DNA of 64,000 nt, from NCBI GenBank assembly GCA_029204225.1, contig CM055113.1:11186234-11250233 (forward strand), given 5' to 3'. The DNA comes from Diphasiastrum complanatum. Its lineage: Eukaryota; Streptophyta; Lycopodiopsida; Lycopodiales; Lycopodiaceae. A model generated the notes under the pieces. That model worked only from the letters and a program-made list of their open reading frames with translations, made no database searches and was not told the origin of the DNA. A program made the translations under genes and the position numbers. This document shows positions 57,628-64,000 of this stretch, one piece after another. How positions within the stretch are numbered: position 1 is the stretch's first letter; the number at the start of each line of letters is the position of its first letter.

Positions 57628-58440
57628 CTAATATTGAACAAGTATTAGAATCAAATTCGACTTTATGCCCAAATTAACGATTCTACTAATATAAAGTAGA
57701 TTTTTGGTAAGATTCAAAATATAAAGAACATTTGGAATGAAAGTAGTACCATCCCAAAATTGCAATATGATAGTGTCGATACCATCAATACTATGAGTAC
57801 TGTTATCGCCCAATGAAACATACTTTTGAGTCATAGCTTTGACTATACTCATGAAACCAATTTTCGCTGGCTTGCCATGTGTTGAGTAGCACCTGAATCC
57901 AAATACCAAGAATTGACATCTTGTCGGTTTTCATTTGCCATAAATGTTGTTTCATCAGCTTCTTTGTTGAAGTCTTTCGAACCTTCTACTGCATTAGCAC
58001 ACTGCTACTGCTACTTTTTCAATTTGAGTATTTGACAATCCTCCAGCAATTATTCGACTTTTGTGATTTCTTCGACTTCTTCTTCTTATAGAATTTCTTC
58101 AAATAAAGAGCTTCGAATTCTGGTGTTGAATGAGAGAATGAAGATCCATTTATCTGGACTTCTTCCTATAGTAGCATGGATAAAACTCTTACTAATGTAA
58201 GACCTTGCTGAGTAGAAATAATAATTATCCAATTTTCATAGGTGTTAGAAAGCTTGACAGGAGAGTCATGACAACATCTACATCATTGATTTCTGCACCA
58301 CTTACAAACATTTGCTCAAGAAGATTTTTGAAGTTGTTCAAGTGATTCGTATCAACTATTTTGAAATAAGTTGTATATGAATCAAATAACTATAGTTAAT
58401 GTAATAATAAAACTATTTTGATACTATCATAAATACAACT
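57628..58440 (-). pseudogene. Copia protease and gag end
   Basis: The minus strand near 57915-57880 encodes SWYLDSGATQHM, the protease active site. After a stop the frame 57909-57628 continues with VSLGDNSTHSIDGIDTI and LYILNLTKNLLYISRIV, the rest of the protease and pre-integrase. Upstream (57960-58440) is gag-derived sequence with a Lys-rich stretch and a degraded knuckle (NCWRIVKYSN). The left gag half is lost where the opposite-strand copia begins. Confidence 0.75.
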
Positions 58441-58559
58441 TATTATCATTCACAAGTGTGAAAAATGAATGATAAAGAAAGATCGCTTCATTGCCAATTA
58501 TTCGACAAATCTATTATCAGTCAGTAGAATTACTGATTTAGGTCCTAGAGTAGATTCAA

Positions 58560-59690
58560 ATATGATCAATGCAAACTTGTCAATAGGATGAATAAGATCC
58601 TTGCACTCGGCAAGAGACATGAATACTCTCATAGATTGAGTCATTGTTATTCTGACACAAGTCAAGATTTGAATACTTCTATTCTAATTAATAAAACATT
58701 ACTTTGGCACTATAGGCTAGGGCACTTGAATCATGCATCTGTATTAAACATATTTAGACAATATCTTATACTTGATCTTAATTATTCAAATAAGAGAATT
58801 GAGCTCCATGTCTGTCAGAGTTGCATTGTTGGAAAGCAGACTAGGATTTCATTTAGATCAAGTCATAAAAACATAGAAAAAGATGTTCTAGATGTTGTTC
58901 ATTCAGACATATGTGGCCCAATGTAAATCTTGTCTTTGGTTGGTGCAAAGTTATATTCATCGATGAATTTTTGAGAAGAATAGCTATTTATTTCATAAAG
59001 CATAAATTGAAGGCTTTCAACCTCTTCAAATAATTCAAGGAGTGAGAATCACCCCTTAGTCAAAGTGGCTAAGTGTATGCTTGCTCACACGACACTGCCT
59101 AAGTTTTTCTAGGCTGAAGTTGTTTCCACTACAGCTTATACTCAAAATAGATGCTCAACTAAAGGACTCTTAAACAAGACATCTTATGAAGTTTGGACAA
59201 GCTCCAAACCATCACTATCTAATCTCATAGTATTCAAATATATTGCCTATGTGTATATACTAGAGGACATTAGAAAGAAGCTGGACTCCCACAATATCAA
59301 ATCCATTTTCATTGGTTACACTTCTACAGACAAGACTTATGAGTTGTTTGATCTTGTTGAATCAAAGATATTCTTCAGCAAAGAGGTTTTCTTCATCGAG
59401 GATCAGTTTTACAACCTCAAGGACAAGGGTAAGATTCTAACAGTCAAACTATCAAACACTCCTATTTTCGATAGAATTATTCCTATTGTAGGTCCAAGTC
59501 CATCAACAAGAGAGAAACAACTTATCAATAGAAAGAAGCTCTTGGTCAGGAGATGCAGATATGGATTTACATTCTTCCTCAACAATGGTCCAATCTCATG
59601 GAACAGTCGCAAGAAAATCTCAGTAGCTCTATTGTGGAAGAAGTACAAAAAGGACCAAGAGTGGATCCTAATCTAATCCTCAAGAGGGAT
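58560..59690 (+). pseudogene. Copia pre-integrase and integrase, plus strand
   Basis: The frame 58588-58926 has LLWHYRLGHLNHASVLNIF, VCQSCIVGKQTRISF (HHCC finger) and VVHSDICGPM with the first catalytic Asp, then a stop. The central core is largely deleted. It resumes near 59050 with AKCMLAHTTLPKFF, AEVVSTTAYTQNRCS and, in frame 59251-59676, KSIFIGYTSTDKTYELFDL and FFSKEVFFIED. It stands head-to-head with the minus-strand copia at 54807-58440. No RT follows; an LTR of another element begins at about 59691. Confidence 0.87.
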
Positions 59691-60624
<934 letters not shown>

Positions 60625-60637
60625 CTCCTCAAAAATC
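60625..60637 (-). other. Polypurine tract
   Basis: GATTTTTGAGGAG on the minus strand runs directly into the LTR start TGTGAAAA. Confidence 0.65.
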
Positions 60638-60761
60638 TAGTTTGGTAAATCTAGCTTGATGGAAAACATGATGATCTTGAGCTTGAATCCATGGGCTGAA
60701 TTGGTCTTTGCTGGTTCAAAAGGTGTGAAGATCAGCCAATGAGCTTGATGTTGATCTGAAA

Positions 60762-62150
60762 TCACCATATCCATGATAGTGCTTCTTTGATGTTGACATC
60801 TTTGATGAGCTTGAGAACTTTGCACCATCCTAGCACCTCCAAAATTGATCCCTTCCAAATTTCATGTAGATGCTTGACCTTGAGGCTTGCTCCTTCATGT
60901 GCATGTTCCTCCATGAGAAAATAAAGATTTATTTTTGATTTATTAGGATCACAAAGATCTAACATCATGTTACCATGATCTAGAGAATTAGACTCATCCA
61001 AATTGGCAAGACTATGCATGCTATAATAATAAAGTGTTTGCATCATATCTTCATACTTGTTTACCATGCTAATCTCAGATCCAATGAGGCTAAATACTTC
61101 ATTATGGAGATAACTGTCTTTAGAAGATAATTCACTTACTCTCATAAAGAGTTTACAATTTGCCTCAATACAAATTTTCAAACTATGAGTGAACAAATCA
61201 CTTTTGCTCTTACATGACTCAAGAGCATACATTTGATGAAATAGCCATTTGCTTTCTAATTGATTTAAAATCAATTTCAACCTTTTAAGAACATCATCTA
61301 TGTTCTCAAGAGAGACTTCATACTCAACTAGTATGGCTTTACTCCAATTTTTAGATGCAATGATCTCACTAAAGCAAATTGATTTATCAAATGACATAGG
61401 AGAAGTAAGTATGAGATGTATACCACATAAGGTATGCTCCTCTTTCCCTTGAAATGTGAGGCACATGGACTCAACCATGTTTCTTGAGATTCTTTTTGGA
61501 ATCACAACTTGAGAAGGTCTCTCATCCTCAATCCTTGACATACTTGAACCTTGAGAAGGACTCTCCTCCTCAATCCTTGGCACACTTGAACCTTGAGATG
61601 ACTCCTTAAGATCCTCTTCATGATGCTCCTTTTTGATGGAAATCCGAGACCTCCATGTCTCATAATGATCACAACAATCATGACCATTCAATATGTACTT
61701 CATATGATGATCAAGGTTACTTATGCTAGAAACATAAGTCCAAAAATCACCACAACTTGGCATGATTTTTCCAATATTGAAATCAAAAGGTATTTCCATC
61801 TCAATAAGGCTAACTACTTGCTTATGGATATAAGTGTCCACTTTGGATGGTTCACTTATTCTCATAAGAAGTTTACAACTTGCCTTGAAGATTGAAAACT
61901 TACAATTTTCATCTTTATGAATGAACACATCATTCATGATCTTATTGAAACCAAAAGATCCTACATTATGAAGATATTTCCATTTCCTTGACTTCATAAC
62001 TAATGTAAGCTTACAAGGAAAACATATTTTGCTATCTTTTAAGGCATCACACTCAACTAGGCAAACTATTTTCATTTTGTGACTGCTCCTTATTCTTGAT
62101 TGATTTCTCTTTGATAATAACAATAAGTTTGAACTTGTCCAAAGTTCCAA
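60762..62150 (-). CDS. Two-module gag-like protein, intact copy
   Basis: A 462-codon uninterrupted frame. I recognise no named family. Residues 29-160 (module A) and 229-400 (module B) are related: CKLLMRISEPSKVDTYIHK at 92-110 aligns with CKLFMRVSELSSKDSYLHN at 332-350, each followed by VxSLIxxEI. Between them a 14-residue repeat (QGSSVPRIEEESPS, QGSSMSRIEDERPS) occupies 186-213. The C-terminus (401-462) differs from the second copy. The likely true entry is through frame from the zinc-knuckle region upstream, since the Met at 62150 follows an overlapping frame. Its position inside a PPT/LTR-bounded element suggests a Gag-derived product of a non-autonomous LTR element. Confidence 0.6.
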   Translation of the reverse strand: MELWTSSNLLLLSKRNQSRIRSSHKMKIVCLVECDALKDSKICFPCKLTLVMKSRKWKYLHNVGSFGFNKIMNDVFIHKDENCKFSIFKASCKLLMRISEPSKVDTYIHKQVVSLIEMEIPFDFNIGKIMPSCGDFWTYVSSISNLDHHMKYILNGHDCCDHYETWRSRISIKKEHHEEDLKESSQGSSVPRIEEESPSQGSSMSRIEDERPSQVVIPKRISRNMVESMCLTFQGKEEHTLCGIHLILTSPMSFDKSICFSEIIASKNWSKAILVEYEVSLENIDDVLKRLKLILNQLESKWLFHQMYALESCKSKSDLFTHSLKICIEANCKLFMRVSELSSKDSYLHNEVFSLIGSEISMVNKYEDMMQTLYYYSMHSLANLDESNSLDHGNMMLDLCDPNKSKINLYFLMEEHAHEGASLKVKHLHEIWKGSILEVLGWCKVLKLIKDVNIKEALSWIW

Positions 62151-62565
62151 GCAAAATAATTTCCAAGGACATAAAATAAATCCAAGTTACTTTCATGAAA
62201 GTGACATCTATCTTTGCATCTTGAACCAAACAATGTACTTCCAAATGAAAAATTTCAAAATATTTGACATGTGTTGTGATGGACTCTTGAAGACAAATCT
62301 TGCAAGTCCTTGTGAGACTCCAAGCCTCATTCACCTTTCCACAAAGGAAACACCTTTCCTTGGACTTGTCCTTCTTGTATTTGCATTTTGAACTTGAAGC
62401 TCCATCCTTCACCTCGGCCCCCTTGCTTTGGTTCTCCTTGGATGGACTGGTCTTCTTTTTGTAGCATCTTGAGAAAAAATATCCTCCCTTGCCACAAAGG
62501 TTGCACTCAGGATCCTTTCTTTCCTTCAATAGGATGCCACCTATTGATCCTTTTTTTCCTTCAAT
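60945..62565. repeat. ~1.62-kb tandem duplication, unit 1
   Basis: It starts AGGATCACAAAGATCT and is followed by a near-identical second unit from 62566. Corresponding landmarks (for example TGATGCTCC at 61621 and 63241) are 1,620 bases apart. Differences are rare. Confidence 0.95.
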
Positions 62566-63099
62566 AGGATCACAAAGATCTAAAATCATGTTACCATGAT
62601 CTAGAGAATTAGACTCATCCAAATTGGCAAGACTATGCATGCTATAATAACAAAGTGTTTGCATCATATCTTCATACTTGTTTACCATGCTAATCTCAGA
62701 TCCAATGAGGCTAAATACTTCATTATGGAGATAACTGTCTTTAGAAGATGATTCACTTACTCTCATAAAGAGTTTACAATTTGCCTCAATACAAATTTTC
62801 AAACTATGAGTGAACAAATCACTTTTGCTCTTACATGACTCAAGAGCATACATTTGATGAAATAACCATTTGCTTTCTAATTGATTTAAAATCAATTTCA
62901 ACCTTTTAAGAACATCATCTATGTTCTCAAGAGAGACTTCATACTCAACTAGTATAGCTTTACTCCAATTTTGAGATGCAATAATCTCACTAAAGCAAAT
63001 TGGTTTATCAAATGACATAGGAGAAGTAAGTATGAGATGTATACCACATGAGGTATGCTCCTCTTTCCCTTGAAATGTGAGGCACATGGACTCAACCAT
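62053..63099 (-). CDS. Module B plus two zinc-knuckle-like motifs
   Basis: A 348-codon frame starting MVESMCLTFQGKEEHT (module B of the second unit). It runs through DLCDP into a segment absent from the first unit's C-terminus: CNLCGKGGYFFSRCYKKK, then KERCFLCGKVNEAW. The first resembles the copia knuckle CX2CX4HX4C but has Tyr for His. The second has CX2C only. It continues ICLQESITTHVKYFEIFHLE and ends in a Lys/Gln-rich tail, overlapping the start of the 60762-62150 frame in another phase. A frame change is thus needed to read knuckle and module A together, either a mutation or a shift site. Confidence 0.6.
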   Translation of the reverse strand: MVESMCLTFQGKEEHTSCGIHLILTSPMSFDKPICFSEIIASQNWSKAILVEYEVSLENIDDVLKRLKLILNQLESKWLFHQMYALESCKSKSDLFTHSLKICIEANCKLFMRVSESSSKDSYLHNEVFSLIGSEISMVNKYEDMMQTLCYYSMHSLANLDESNSLDHGNMILDLCDPIEGKKGSIGGILLKERKDPECNLCGKGGYFFSRCYKKKTSPSKENQSKGAEVKDGASSSKCKYKKDKSKERCFLCGKVNEAWSLTRTCKICLQESITTHVKYFEIFHLEVHCLVQDAKIDVTFMKVTWIYFMSLEIILLGTLDKFKLIVIIKEKSIKNKEQSQNENSLPS

Positions 63100-63770
63100 G
63101 TTTCTTGAGAACTTTTTGGAATCACAACTTGAGAAGGTCTCTCATCCTCAATCCTTGACATACTTGAACCTTGAGAAGGACTCTCCTCCTCAATCCTTGG
63201 CACACTTGAACCTTGAGATGACTCCTTAAGATCCTCTTCATGATGCTCCTTTTTTATGGAAATCCGAGACCTCCATGTCTCATAATGATCACAACAATCA
63301 TGACCATTCAATATGTACTTCATATGATGATCAAGGTTACTTATGCTAGAAACATAAGTCCAAAAATCACCACAACTTGGCATGATTTTTCCAATATTGA
63401 AATCAAAAGGTATTTCCATCTCAATAAGGCTAACTACTTGCTTATGGATATAAGTGTCCACTTTGGATGGTTCACTTATTCTCATAAGAAGTTTACAACT
63501 TGCCTTGAAGATTGAAAACTTACAATTTTCATCTTTATGAATGAACACATCATTCATGATCTTATTGAAACCAAAAGATCCTACATTATGAAGATATTTC
63601 CATTTCCTTGACTTCATAACTAATGTAAGCTTACAAGGAAAACATATTTTGCTATCTTTTAAGGCATCACACTCAACTAGGCAAACTATTTTCATTTTGT
63701 GACTGCTCCTTATTCTTGATTGATTTCTCTTTGATAATAACAATAAGTTTGAACTTGTCCAAAGTTCCAA
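62949..63770 (-). pseudogene. Two-module protein, second copy, frameshifted
   Basis: The start and module A equal those of the 60762-62150 frame almost residue for residue through VVIPK. There one base is missing (TTGAGAACTTTTTGG against TTGAGATTCTTTTTGG in unit 1, near 63108), so the frame slips and module B is read from the next frame (62053-63099). Unit 1 is therefore the undamaged version. Confidence 0.7.
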
Positions 63771-64000
63771 GCAAAATAATTTCCAAGGACATAAAATAAA
63801 TCCAAGTTACTTTCATGAAAGTGACATCTATCTTTGCATCTTGAACCAAACAATGTACTTCCAAATGAAAAATTTCAAAATATTTGACATGTGTTGTGAT
63901 GGACTCTTGAAGACAAATCTTGCAAGTCCTTGTGAGACTCCAAGCCTCATTCACCTTTCCACAAAGGAAACACCTTTCCTTGGACTTGTCCTTCTTGTAT
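63673..64000 (-). CDS. Zinc-knuckle region of unit 2, partial
   Basis: The frame 63954-63673 starts in NEAWSLTRTCKICLQESI and repeats the tail seen at 62340-62053. The CFLCGK half-knuckle lies at about 63955-63975 and the rest is beyond the edge. Confidence 0.55.
   Translation of the reverse strand, partial: YKKDKSKERCFLCGKVNEAWSLTRTCKICLQESITTHVKYFEIFHLEVHCLVQDAKIDVTFMKVTWIYFMSLEIILLGTLDKFKLIVIIKEKSIKNKEQSQNENSLPS

Larger units (their letters stand above)
62566..64000. repeat. ~1.62-kb tandem duplication, unit 2 (cut by window edge)
   Basis: Second unit of the duplication, running off the right edge. The word TTCCTTCAATAGGAT occurs at 62521-62535 and again at 62556-62570, right at the unit junction, as expected of a replication-slippage or template-switch breakpoint. 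Confidence 0.95.

Overview
This window looks like nuclear DNA from a land plant with a large, repeat-saturated genome. I find no convincing complete host gene, no tRNA or rRNA gene and no CRISPR array. Almost every recognisable protein belongs to an LTR retrotransposon: at least six Ty1/copia bodies and five Ty3/gypsy bodies, plus one LINE-like reverse transcriptase. The copia elements carry primer-binding sites (PBS) matching initiator-Met tRNA, and the gypsy elements carry PBSs of the TGGCGCC type or the Met type. The LINE-like RT belongs to a type I associate more with algae, bryophytes and ferns than with flowering plants. A fern, lycophyte or gymnosperm is therefore plausible, but the species cannot be decided from sequence alone.

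Layout. 1-1091: leader, PBS and LTR of a minus-strand copia whose body lies off the left edge. 1092-3379: unassigned. 3380-7740: defective minus-strand copia (gag, protease, partial integrase) followed by two tandem LTRs carrying long (AG)n tracts. 7736-8536: LTR and leader of a plus-strand chromovirus. 8537-9887: a 254-bp dispersed repeat and a CCHC gag-like ORF. 10065-12095: minus-strand copia reduced to 3' LTR, PPT, protease and an intact gag. 12096-14898: 3' half of a plus-strand copia (RT, RNase H, LTR). 15250-16260: leader and LTR of a further copia. 16261-19284: mostly unassigned. 19288-22299: a gypsy scrap and a second copy of the 3.4-7.7 kb copia. 22300-24017: minus-strand chromovirus 3' end (integrase C-terminus, chromodomain, LTR). 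24212-26317: minus-strand copia with a precisely bounded LTR. 26318-28455: unassigned, with a GC-rich island. 28456-31660: higher-order tandem array carrying about 20 copies of a TTGACGAAC palindrome. 32346-35804: plus-strand Ty3/gypsy pol. 36739-44766: a structurally complete minus-strand Ty3/gypsy with LTRs, PBS, PPT and an ATATG target-site duplication, inserted in an older LTR. 44860-46257: LINE-like RT. 46850-49120: decayed gypsy pol. 49301-51473: decayed gag-like ORF. 51474-54577: LTR, PBS, hairpin-rich leader and gag of a plus-strand gypsy. 54643-54806: (TC)n. 54807-58440: minus-strand copia. 58560-59690: plus-strand copia. 59691-64000: LTR with a huge (TA)n, followed by an unusual zinc-knuckle element whose coding region is tandemly duplicated with a period of about 1.62 kb.

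How the parts relate. Nesting and paralogous copies date the events relative to each other. The 36739-44766 element is young enough that both LTRs and the duplicated target remain, and the same LTR at 60250-60624 shows its empty site. The most unusual items are the ~2.9-kb extra sense ORF downstream of pol in that element, the palindrome array at 28.5-31.7 kb, the hairpin repeats in a gypsy leader at 52.9-53.7 kb, the two-module tandemly duplicated gag-like protein at 60.7-64 kb, and microsatellites that have grown at the predicted TATA box or transcription start of LTRs.
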